A stretch of DNA of 64,000 nt from Lentinus brumalis (Eukaryota; Basidiomycota; Agaricomycetes; Polyporales; Polyporaceae). A program made the position numbers and the translations under genes. This document shows, piece by piece, positions 24,207 through 34,796 of this stretch (positions within the stretch are counted from its first letter, which is position 1; each line of letters starts with the position of its first letter). The DNA is taken from the NCBI GenBank assembly GCA_001792895.1, contig MARA01000012.1, positions 62,001-126,000 on the forward strand, read 5' to 3'. The notes beneath the pieces are model-generated. The model saw only the letters and a list, made by a program, of their open reading frames with translations, did not search any database and was not told where the DNA came from.

Positions 24207-25438
24207 ATGAATACATCACCCCGGCCTCCAAAGAGACCACGCGTCCGAGACTCGGACTCCGCTACAGCCAAACCTTGGATCGCAGACTCGCAGGTGTGGT
24301 TTGATGATGGGAATGTGATACTCGTGGCGGAAGAGGTTGCGTTTCGGGTATACAAGGGCGCACTTGCGCAGTTCTCGGACGTTTTCAGGACCCTCTTCTC
24401 TCTACCAGCTCCGGAAACCGACTCGCATGCAAGCCGAAACGACGCGGAGCAATTCGACAATGTCCCGGTGGTCCATCTTGCGGACTCTCATGTCGATCTC
24501 AAACATCTCCTACTCGCTTTATACTGCAACAAGAAGTGAGTACCGGCACAATCCTATTACCTGTACCGAATCAAAGTCTGAAGCTCGTGTAGCTATTACT
24601 GCCATAACGGAAAGCCCTCAACCCCTGAATTCTCTATTCTCTTCTCCCTCGTCACCCTCGGAGACAAGTACGACATCCCCCACGTTATGGAGGAAGCGCT
24701 TTCCTGCCTTCAACGCTACTACGCTCCTACTCTCGCGGAATGGCGGAAGGTCAAGACTCGGGCCAATTACGTCAAGACCAACCCCGAGGATGCTATGGCA
24801 GCCATCCACCTCGCCCGAATCACAGGTCAATCCAATCTCTTGCCCCCGCATTCCTTGTATGCACGACGCTACACATCCAGCTTCTGGACAAGATGGGCGA
24901 ACCGGACGGTCTCTCCAAGGACGATGTCATGCGCGTCATCGAGGGAAGGGTGGCGCTTTCGCGCCGTTGCAACGCACACGATCTCCTCTTCCGCGAATGG
25001 GTGCGGAGAAACTTCATGATGTGCACCGTGGCTTGCAGAACCAATCTCAACACTCTCCTGCGGACGCCGCTCTTCGTCGACTTCATCGACGCGATCGCTC
25101 GTGAGGACGTCAACAGCTGGGATACCAAGCTCAGGCAGGCGAAGCTTTGCAAACGCTGTCACAAGAAGCTCGTCCAGGAGATTAAGGGGCACTGTCAGCA
25201 ACTATGGGACTACCTGCCGGCAGCGTTCAGTTTGGTTCCTGCCCCGGAGGAGCTTCCGACACGTTGTCCGCACCTTGGCATCACATCGTCGCAACTTGCG
25301 AATAATCACAAATCAACCACGGAAGACTCTTCCTCTTCTGATTCCTCCGACTCCTCCGACTCCTCTGATACCTCGGACTCGGATTCCGATTCTGACTCCT
25401 CTACGGATAGTTCGTCCTCGTCCTCGAGTTCGGATTGA
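24207..25438 (+). CDS. BTB/POZ protein with Ser/Asp tail; one-base frameshift
   Basis: Exon one 24,207-24,535 (MNTSPRPPKRPRVRDSD, then QVWFDDGNVILVAEEVAFRV, FSDVFRTLFSLPAPE, LKHLLLALYCNKK), a 57-base intron with a GTGAGT donor, exon two from 24,593 (NGKPSTPEFSILFSLVTLG, KYDIPHVMEEALSCLQRYY). After GQSNLLPP the frame shifts by one base at a run of five C (24,843-24,847). With six C the text would continue AFLVCTTLHIQLLDKMG, which matches the paralogue at 28.3 kb. The second frame then stays open through RRCNAHDLLFREW, a CKRCH motif and a Ser/Asp-rich tail to TGA at 25,438. Because everything after the shift is intact, either the loss is very recent or it is an assembly error. Confidence 0.8.
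25322..25435 (+). repeat. Ser/Asp low-complexity coding tract
   Basis: Runs of TCC/TCT and GAC/GAT codons encode repeated SSD and SD units at the end of the BTB protein. Such acidic, phosphorylatable tails are common casein-kinase-2-like targets in general; nothing more specific can be said. Confidence 0.8.
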
Positions 25439-25805
25439 CAGGTGCTTCGATCACCGGCAGGCACGCGTCGTGATCCATCCACACTTTGAAAATCGTCAGC
25501 CAGAGTGAGTATGGATGTCACGATGTGCTCCGAGTTCGATGCTATATGGGCGCAAGACCTTGGAAGGTGGGACGCATTCCGATAGCCGAATCCCCTTCGA
25601 GTTGCCCTCAAACCGGTTGGTTTGATGTATGTACCTTGTAATAATTGATGTGGTCTCCCGAAATATCAACGCGCGCGCTGTCCGCGAAGTGTTGTGGAAG
25701 TGTAAATTTCTTTTGTCTATGGTCGGACTACGGACGAATCGGTTCACCCGGCGACTATGCGAAGTCCGAACAGGCGCCTACTATCGATTTACCGAGTCTA
25801 CCACC

Positions 25806-26987
25806 ATGTCCGGCAGCCTATCTCGCAAGCGACCACGTCACAAAGCCGAGGGACGTAGCTCACAAACAGACAAAGTAGGGGAGCCACAGAGAGACGAGGA
25901 ATTGTGGCTGTCGGACGGTTTGAAACATCGTCGTCGTTGCTCAACACGCTGTCGCGTTCCGCGTCCACAAGAGTCTGCTCGCTCAGCGTTCTGAGATCTT
26001 CCGGGATCTGTTCTCTCTCCCGAGCAGCGGGACAGAAGAGACAATGGACGGCTGTCCAGTTGTTCACCTTGTCGACCCGCCGGACGACCTCCGTCACTTG
26101 TTTTCTGTACTTTGCTGCGGCAAAAAGTGAGCATGCTGACAGTCTATTGGCATATGTCGCTCATGAAAACGCTGATCTTGTGCCCGTTTCTATGCAGCTA
26201 TTACTACAATAAAGATAAGGTCCAGCCCGTCTCTGTCAAAGTACTGGCCGCTCTCATCCGCATGTCACACAAGTATGCCATCCAGGACGTGCTAGCAGAC
26301 GCGCTGGCGCGACTGCAGCGGTACTACACTGCGAGCCTCGCAGAATGGTCGGCGATCGCCTCTCGCGAGCAATACGTCAAGGCCGATCCCGAGGACGCAA
26401 TCACCGTCATCGAATTGGCTCGCTTGACGGACACCCCATCCCTCCTCCCGACCGCCTTCCTCAGCTGCTTTGCACTCGACGGTACCACCGTACCCTCCTC
26501 CTCGCCAGCGGGGGACAGAGAACATATCCTCGCGCGACTCGCCCCGGAGGACCTCACGCGCATACTGCGCGGACGGGTCAAGATGACCAAGATGCACACC
26601 TTCCGCATCTTCGCCATCTTTGCCATGCGCAAATCGCTTCCCTCCGCGGAGTGCCGCACGTCAACCAATTGTGGCAAAGCGATGTTCGCTGGCTTTGGGA
26701 ACGCCGGACATGACTTCATCCTATCGGTGTACCAGGACGACCAGGACGACATTCTGCTCTCCTCGCTATCGGGCTACATGGCTAACTCCGACCCCGGTTT
26801 GTGCGCCAAGTGCCGCGCAGATGTGGAGACAGCCCTAGAGATAACAGGCGTATCGTGTGGGAACAGCTGCCTGATCTGTTCGACCTGCAGGTGGATGGGT
26901 GGCCGGCAACTGATTCAGATCACTGTGAGTACAGCATGGCTACGTGGTCAACTGTTCGCGCGACAACTAATATTCCCGACTGTAGAA
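25806..26987 (+). pseudogene. BTB/POZ gene, third copy, two frameshifts
   Basis: ATG at 25,806 gives MSGSLSRKRPRHKAEG and EELWLSDG, then the frame jumps near 25,920 (ggtttgaaacatc) before NIVVVAQHAVAFRVHKSLLAQ. Exon one ends at 26,126 with GTGAGC; exon two starts at 26,198 (YYYNKDKVQPVSVKVLA, LIRMSHKYAIQDVLADALAR). A second shift lies near 26,830, before IVWEQLPDLFDLQVDGWP, which matches the C-terminus of the intact gene at 16.3 kb. A final intron (26,925-26,985) would create a TAA immediately after DSDH. The two shifts make a full protein unlikely. It is closer to the 16.3-kb gene than to its neighbours (DGCPVVHLV versus DGCEVVHVS, DGWPATDS versus DGWPPIPTS). Confidence 0.75.
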
Positions 26988-27837
26988 GGCTTATCTCGGC
27001 GTGTGCCATGAATGTTGTTGCCCTTGGCGACGTTGGCACTGCAGATAGTACTTGCATATTATAAGGACAAGTCACTTAACCGTAGCGCGACAGAACTAGT
27101 ACATACGTTGTGTCCATCGTTTCATCCAAGGATTGGTCTCCATCTGGAACGTATCGGTAGGAAGGAAGATCCAACAAGTTGCACGATGACCTCGATTTTG
27201 CTCCTTCGCACTCGTCATGCAAGCATCGCATAACGAAAACTCCTCGCTCTTCTCCCATAATAGCCTATACGCATCCGGTATCAGGTGGGCTGCCCGCATA
27301 TAAGCCGCTCAGGCTCCAAGTGTCTCCATATCCTGCGCAAAGGCAAGAACTGTGGCGTTGCAGGCGTCGGAAGACTCGCATTTATCGGCGCGCCAAGGAT
27401 GAAGCATTGATTTCATCCGCATGGCGCACGACCGCGATATAACTGCTGGCCCGTGCATTATTCTGTAGAGATCATCCGAAGGGAGTGCGCCGCGCAATGC
27501 ATCGAAATGATCTCTCGAGGTAATGAGCCCACAGCACGTGAGGTACGCAACGGGGAGGAGGGAGGGGGTGTCGATCAGCTTCGGCGATGAATTATTGTTT
27601 GTTGTACTTTCGCTGAGGTCAAGATAAGGGTCAGTAAGTAAGTAGAGCTTCCCAGGCTTTGACTTTGTTTGGCAACAGCCCCATCAAAATTGCTAAACTT
27701 GGACTAGACGAGCGCGCGTCACTTGATTTTCGTCCGCCACCAACTCGTATTATCCAGGCTCGTTACCAGCGCAGCTGACTCGGAGTAAGCAGCTATGAGA
27801 TGATACTATGCACGCCGATACTTACTGAACTATTAGG

Positions 27838-28800
27838 GTGGACTCATTTTCCTCACGAGCAGCCAAGCGACCACATGTTGAAGAGTACTTAACCGCAGCC
27901 AAAGGACTCACAAGTGTGTTTCGACGACGGGCACATCGCCCTCGCGGCAGCCGCAGCGGCACCCCGGGCCCACAAAGGAACTCTCGCGCGAAGCTCAGCC
28001 CTCCCGACCACAGACACGGACGCAAAGCGATAACGACGTGGAGCAGTCTGACGTTTGCTTGTACTGCGACAAGAAGGTGAGCGCTGGCATATTCATCACC
28101 CTCAGCATCGTGATGATACTCGTCGTAGCTATTAGGTAACCACGCGGTCTACGCCGGATTTTTCAGTCAAATTCGCTCTGATCAGCCTCGGAGACAAGTA
28201 TGACATTCCCCATGTAACGAAGGAAGTGCTGCTACTCTCTCGGAATGACGGAAGGTCAAGACCCGGGCTGCTCACCCGAGAACGCTATGACCGTCGTGTG
28301 GATTTCCCGCATCACCGGACACACCAAGCCGCTATCGTCCGCCTTCTCGGTCTGCACGACGCTCCGCGACCGGCTGCTCGACAAGATGGGCCAAACGGAC
28401 GGCCTCTCTCCAGACAACGTCATGCGCGTCATGGAGGGCAAGGTCGCCCTCTCGCGCCGCTGCAACGCACATGACCTCCTCCTCTGCGACTGGACGCGCA
28501 ATACCCCTACATGTGTTTAGACGACTGCAGACAACGCCTACGCAACTTGCTTCAGGCGCCGTACTTCGTCGGTTTCGCCGATGTCTTGGAACACGAGGAG
28601 CTCGAAAATCGTGAAGGCCAAGCTCAAGAACGTCAAGCTTTACAGAGACTGTCACAAGAGATTCCATCCAGAGGTTGCGTGGCACTGCCAGCAGAACCAA
28701 TACCCACCCGTCGTCCGAATGACAGGGCGCAGGATAAGTGGGAACGGGACTCGACCGGAGGGAAGTCTTCCTTTTCGGACTCCACGACTCGAACGCGGAC
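27838..28800 (+). pseudogene. BTB/POZ gene, fourth copy, heavily decayed
   Basis: The upstream block cgatacttactg and the start of exon one resemble the gene at 24,207, but the start ATG has become GTG (27,838) and a TAA follows shortly. Much of the BTB domain is missing between about 27,930 and 28,030. The intron and exon two are recognisable (ALISLGDKYDIPHV near 28,185), followed by a better stretch at 28,245-28,520 (FSVCTTLRDRLLDKMGQTDG, RRCNAHDLLLCDW) and then shifted remnants of the C-terminal part to about 28,800. It is the closest relative of the 24.2-kb gene in the window. Confidence 0.85.
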
Positions 28801-30073
28801 TAGGCGATTATGCAGCAGTCACACGGGCTGTGATGTACGAATGTATGCTTTGACAATCAACATGACCTCTGTCGCATATGCCATCTCAAGCTCTGCGCAG
28901 ACCCCTTGTGTGTCACAGCCTGAGTACTCACACTCCTTACCACAGCACTGGACCCTAACTGGACCTCGCTGTGCCAGCGCGCGTCTCATCGTTACCATGA
29001 CTCACCACCATCGACTCACAATCGCGACGCACGTTTTGAACGGCTGAACGGCGGCGCAGGCTGCAGTGAACGTCTTGAATAACGGGTAATGGTCGGAATC
29101 CTTCACTCGTGCCTAGAGCCTGTACTGACTGACTTTAGGTTCGTACAGCCTGTGTCCATTCCTCGAGTGGACGCTGCGCATGGTGGTGGAACAAGACAGC
29201 GGGATGCATACTCAGACTGTGGGAAGCCTCGATGCCGTGTTCGCCCCCGAATCGTCTTGCAGGCACTCGCACCCTGTCCCCGTACGCTTCTAAGGAACTG
29301 CGCCTCCCGCGGCCGACGGCATCGCAGAAGATGACGCTTCTATAGGCAGGAAAGTGCTTACCTTGTGAGTGGCCTTCCAGACTGGTTGTGCACGAGAGCT
29401 GGTGTCATTCGGTGTTGGACAGCGTTTTTGATTCACTCGTCCTCTGGCGCCGCTGGTGTTGTGTTATTCCTCGCGAATAGCGTCTCGGTCGACAAGGCGG
29501 TGCACACCTTCCTATGGGAAAGGAGTCATGACGGACCTACGCTCAGTAGCTCATCTGAACTTGAGACTGACCATTTCCTGCAATCATGGACCATGACAAC
29601 AGAGGTAACTACGCCGCCTTCCCGAGCTTTGACGCCTCCCGCCTCCCAGACCCAAGGTCTGTAGCCGTATTTTCGTGCGAAAGATGTGCTGACATAGCGA
29701 GGTGTGTTACCTAGGTTTAACCATGCCCGCCGGCTTCGTGTCTCGGTTGATCGGCCCCCATCATTCCGAGCCATAAGGCTGATTTGTGGGCGGGAAGCGG
29801 AAGACATCCCCGGGATTCCGCCATACGACCCAATTAGCCGCGGGAAACTTGCCGGCGCAGTGTGATCCTGGAGCGTCGGTCCCGTGCCTCCTTTAAACCG
29901 TCTTCCCTCCGCTGTCGATCTCCCACGTCAAGGTCCCGTAGCCACGCTTTGCTTCCTGCCGACAGTCCACGTCAATGTCATGCGTAATGGGATGCTCGTT
30001 CATCCAAGTGAGACCTAAAAGGCCCGACGCATGCGGAGCAGTCGAAGCGCAGCGGTTGAGTTCACAAGTGAGC
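28801..30073. other. Intergenic region
   Basis: No complete gene. One short open stretch at 29,586-29,657 (MDHDNRGNYAAFPSFDASR followed by LPDPR and a GT) looks like a possible first exon, but no continuation could be found. The 3' part holds the promoter of the P450 gene. Confidence 0.45.
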
Positions 30074-30080
30074 ATATAAG
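30074..30080 (+). promoter_or_regulatory. TATA-like element of the first P450 gene
   Basis: ATATAAG about 65 bases before the start codon at 30,144, at a distance usual for fungal genes. Confidence 0.5.
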
Positions 30081-30143
30081 TATGACTGTATGAGTAGGTG
30101 ACCTTAATTCGCAGCCTATCTCTTTCTTCGCACTTCGTCCATC

Positions 30144-32448
30144 ATGGTGTCCGCCGTTGCTCTCGCTGCGGCTGCGGTCGCGTTGTACCTAGTTTGGTGG
30201 CTCGTCCGAGACTACTTCGTCCGCTCACCCCTTGACAATATCCCCGGTCCTCCCTCTGGTTCAGTATGGACAGGTACGTAAACCGTTCTTCGCTCGTCGT
30301 GCAACGATTGACCTCTCTATGACTCAGGCAACCTCTTGCAGCTATTCAACTATGACAGCTGGGACTTCATAAGAGACCTCTGTGATACCTACGGGCCGGT
30401 GGCGCGGATTCATAGCTTCTTCGGAGTATGTACTCTGGTCAGGCCCTGATCCCCGCGTTGATATTCCATTCAGTCCCAGTGGCTGCACGTCTATGACACC
30501 AAGGCTCTGCACAGCATCTTCGTGAAGGACCAAGATTCGTACTTTCGGGGTGTCCAGGCGATCAAGTACGTGGTCCAGTCGCAAGGCACCCGTATATTTC
30601 ACTCATTGCTGCATTCAGTGCATCCAAGCTGCTCCTTGGGCCCGGTCTCTTCGCGACGTATGGGGAGCCGCACAAGAAGCAGCGCAAGATGCTCAACCCG
30701 GTCTTCTCGGTCGCGCACATGCGGAACCTGACACCCGTCTTCCACGAGATCTCCGACAGGGTATGCTTTAGCTCAGTGATTCTCCTCGTCTTCAGTTCCT
30801 CACAGCGTTCACTACAGCTTCGGCTCGCTATCGAGACCCGCGTCAAGGATGGTCCGAAAGAACTCGACATCCTCGGGTGGATGGGTCGGACTGCGCTCGA
30901 GCTCGTCGGCCAGGGCGGTCTGGGTTACTCTTTCGACCCCCTGACCGCTGATACAAAGGACGAGTACGCGGAGGCCGTCAAGGCGTTCATGTAAGTTGTG
31001 GTGCGCTGCTAATAGATCCTCGTATGTGGCTGACGAATCCGAATAGACCATCCGTTACACAGACGACACGCTATCGATTCATCTTCCCGTACTTGCGTTA
31101 CCTTGGTCCGGCGTGGTTCCGACGCATGCTCCTCGACATGGTGCCCAACAGGGGTGTTCAGCGCATCAAATATGTTACCAATATCGTGCACGAGAAGTCG
31201 AAGGAGATCTTCCTCGCAAAGAAGTCGGCTATCGAGCGGGGCGATCAGGAGCTGCTGCATACCGTAGGTGAAGGAAAGGATATCATGAGCATACTCTGTG
31301 AGTATCCTGTTCGCTCCGTGGTCCCGAGACGAACTCATCGTGTCCACGACTGCGCAGTGAAGGCCAATGTCCTGGCTAGCGAAGAAGACAAACTGCCTGA
31401 CGACGAACTGCTCGCACAGACGTCGTGCGTACTCTCCGTTTACACCATCTTCCTGCAGAGTTCTCAGCACACTGTCATACAGCTCTTTCATGATTGCTGG
31501 AGTGGACACCACGTCGAACGCTCTTTCTCGTGTCTTGCATCTGCTTTCGGAGCACCCAGATGTTCAAACCAAGCTGCGCAGTGAGATACATCAGGCTCAG
31601 GAGGAATTCGGGGCGCATATCCCCTTCGACGAGCTGATGGCGCTCCCCTACGTCGATGCCGTCTGTCGCGAAACTCTGCGGCTGTGAGTGGAAAGGCTGA
31701 TCTTCTAGGTTTGACGAATTCCTGACTGTCATTTGCAGTTACGCTCCCGTCACCCTCTCGAATCGGCAGTAAGCTTCTCATAGTATCGAGCGTCGTCCGC
31801 TGCTGATGTCTCCCATTGACAGAGCGAAGAAAGACACCATCCTGCCACTCTCCGAGCCTATCCGAGGCGTCGACGGTACACTGATCACGGAGATTGCCAT
31901 CCCGAAGGGAACGACCTTCATGCTGAATCTGAGGGCGTGCAACACGAACAAGGCGGTGTGGGGCGAGGACGCCCTCGAGTGGAAGCCAGAGCGGTGGTTG
32001 CAGCCCCTCCCGCGCACCGTGGAGGAGGCGCGGATTCCCGGGATCTATGCGAACACGTCAGTTGTCCCATTCATCGAGGCTATGTGCATATCTCACAAAC
32101 AGTATTACGCAGGATGACCTTCATCAGTGGCGGACACTCGTGCATGTACGTTGTCTCTTCCGCAACCACGCTCGTCTCGTGATTGCTCATCTGTATCATT
32201 CCAGCGGCTTCAAGTTCTCTCAGCTCGAAATGAGTGAGTTCCCCTTCCCTTACAGCTGTTGCACGCCCGGCTGACCGTTTCTAATTTTTTCTTCAGAGGT
32301 CGTCCTTGCCATGCTCATTTCCGCGTTCAAGTTTGAACTTTCGGAGACTCCGATCTTCTGGAACTTCGCCGGAATTGCCTACCCTACTACGACCAAGGGC
32401 AATCTGAAGCCGGAGATGTATCTCAAGGTCTCCATGGCCTCGGCGTGA
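30144..32448 (+). CDS. Cytochrome P450 monooxygenase (first copy)
   Basis: Multi-exon P450. N-terminal membrane anchor (MVSAVALAAAAVALYLVWW) is followed by the proline-rich hinge DNIPGPPSGS. Exon one ends in WTG with donor GTACGT and continues GNLLQLFNYDSWDF. The I-helix oxygen-binding motif is IAGVDTTSNALSRV, the ExxR is ETLRL, the PERF-like motif is WKPERWL, and the haem loop is FISGGHSCIGFKFSQLEM, its Cys codon standing just before an intron that splits the next Ile codon. It ends KPEMYLKVSMASA at TGA 32,448. All joins I checked keep frame. The enzyme should sit in the ER membrane and work with P450 reductase. It belongs to the same family as the gene at 34,797-37,088; I cannot assign the CYP family number with certainty. 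Confidence 0.92.
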
Positions 32449-32816
32449 AGAAACTCATCAGCTCCTTTTCAGTACCGAATACGGCTTCAAGTGTGAGAGT
32501 CGGATGATGTTTCGATATTAAGTAGCTTGTGTCTTCGACTGCTAAGTACTTACTTGTACAATACCGAGGCAGTCATTCATCAATGACGCTCTTGCGTTGT
32601 CTTGAAACACCCGTGCGCTCTCTCATACGTCACATCATACCTTTGTGCCGCATCAACAGTACGTTGTCCAGTAGGAATGATCGGCGGCGTTCAGTATACT
32701 TTCCGCATTAGGCCCACCCGGGTTATCCCGACCGGCGCCAGATGATGACATGAGGACGGACCGGACAGTTGATATTCCTTCTCCTCCGCCCACCATACTG
32801 AAACATTCCCTACCAG

Positions 32817-34761
32817 ATGTCCAAACGGATAGACAGGTTCTTCCGCTGGCTCTCCGAGAATGACATACAAGTGGATCCGGGCATATCAATCGTCCAGGCA
32901 GAAGCGGGTATAACCGTACACTCGACAGCAGCTTTCAACAATTTTGCAAGGGGTCAGTATGCTGCTACGTTCATTTTACAAGACACTGATCAAAAACGAG
33001 CAGTTGCTGCAATTCCAAAGAGCGCAGTATTGTCAGTAAGGACATGTACGCTTTCTGAACAGATTTCCTGGGTCCCATACGGACACGGCGCTGTCCTGGC
33101 ACTGTCACTAGCGCTGTACTCGGAGATGTGAGCTGACTATGTCGCTTAATTCGTGCCCATTACTCATTCTTTCAGCCGCCCGATAGACTGAGTGGCACAC
33201 AGTCGAGGTGGTTTGGCTATCTGCAGTCTCTTCCGGCCAAGATCGTCCCCATCGCCAGGCTATGGGGACATCCCGCAGCGTTCCCAGACGAGACAGATGC
33301 ACACGAAGCGTGCAACTGGATACGCGGGACCGAAGTGCAAAGAGAGCTGCAAGACGACGACGGGGCGTTGCTGGTTGTAAGTGATCATCTCTCTGGTTCG
33401 GCGACTTGGCTCAGTGCGCTCAAAAGCCAGGCGGAGATCGACGACTACTACAAGTCTGACGTGGAGCCACTCTTGCTTTCGCATGATCTAGTGCCTTCTC
33501 TCTCCGGTTTTCTCCACGCATACTCACTCGTATGCTCTCGCGCATTCCTCGTTGATGCCTACCACGGGCTATCTATGGTGCCCGTCGCCGACGCGTCAGT
33601 ACATTGCTTCTTGTTGCATTATCTGTGCTGAATCCTACTATATAGATTCAATCACGCTCAGAACAACCATGTTCAGCTCGCCGTGAGTAGCCACCACGCT
33701 ACATCAGGGGCCGCCGCTGATCGACTTGCCACTATAGAGCGAGTACGACGTCTGTCCCGAATGCGGCTCGCTCGCAGAGTGCCCGCATGACCAAGAGGAC
33801 TCTATCGAGCCCTCTCGACATGAGCATCCAGCCGAGGATGTCATGGATACGGTCGATATGGTCGCCGTTCGTCCGATCCCAGCCGGGGTCGAGATCTTCA
33901 ACACGTACGGCGCCCACCTCGGTAACGCCGCACTGCTAGCCCGCTACGGCTTTGTCCTCGACGGCTGCGAGGCCGACAAAGTCACTTTCGGCTGGCCCGG
34001 GTCTGGCTTGGTCCTTCAGAACCAGCACGAGGACTTCGTGGAGATCTTCCAAGAAGTGAAGAGCGGCGTCGGGCCGCTCGTAGATGTCAGCTCATCGCTC
34101 TATGAGTCCGGCGACGATACGAAGGAGCCTTCCTTGAGCGTCAACTCCGACGGGCAGGCGTCTCTTGGCTTGTTCGTCTGGGCTGCCAGAAATGTCGCAT
34201 CGGACGAACTGTCGTCGCCGCCTCAAGCACACTCGGTGACACGAGACGCCATATCGGGGCTCCTGATACGAACATTCAGCGTCCTTCTGCAAGTGGAGAT
34301 TCGGCGAAACATGGATTCTGACGTAGACGCCGACCCGATTACCGATGTCGCCGTCAGTGCTATGATGTTCTTGCCTTACACACTTCAATCATGCTGACAC
34401 TATGTACCACAGGCTCTCCAGATTCTTGTCAAAAGTGCAGGCACCATCAGCGACCTCTGTAGAGCGCGGCTTGGGCGGGTGGGGCATCCCGAACATAGAG
34501 CAGCCAGTTCCCAAATGCTCGGTGAGATTTTGGACGTAAGTGACAAGTTCATATGAGTAGAACGTGCGCTCGAGTTGACATTGACCTGCGACGTCTCAGA
34601 ATCTACCACCGGAGAAGTGCAAGACTCGCTACGCCCTTGAATACCTGCTCAACGAGCGCGCGATCCTCGAGGCGTGCGCCACGCACTGGGAGGAATTACG
34701 TGACATTATAAGAGATCTCCAGGAAACCCTGCCAGACCGTCTATGTGGAGAAAATACATAG
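32817..34761 (+). CDS. SET-domain protein lysine methyltransferase (LSMT/SETD6 type)
   Basis: Multi-exon gene from ATG 32,817 (MSKRIDRFFRWLSENDI) to TAG 34,759-34,761. The order is typical of the Rubisco-LSMT/SETD3/SETD6-like class: an N-terminal SET part with IVQAEAG, a long insert (RWFGYLQSLPAKIVPIARLW, EIDDYYKSDVEPLLL), then the SAM-binding core VADAFNHAQNNHVQL and the C-terminal SET signature FNTYGAHLGNAALLARYGF. Two Cys pairs (CPEC, ECPHD) sit between, as in many fungal members. The C-terminal substrate-binding region follows. Known relatives methylate lysines on elongation factors, ribosomal proteins or other non-histone proteins; the target here is unknown. It converges on the second P450 gene, with 35 bases between the two stop codons. 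Confidence 0.88.
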
Positions 34762-34796
34762 GATTCGAAACCAAGACGAGAGACATGATACGTCAA

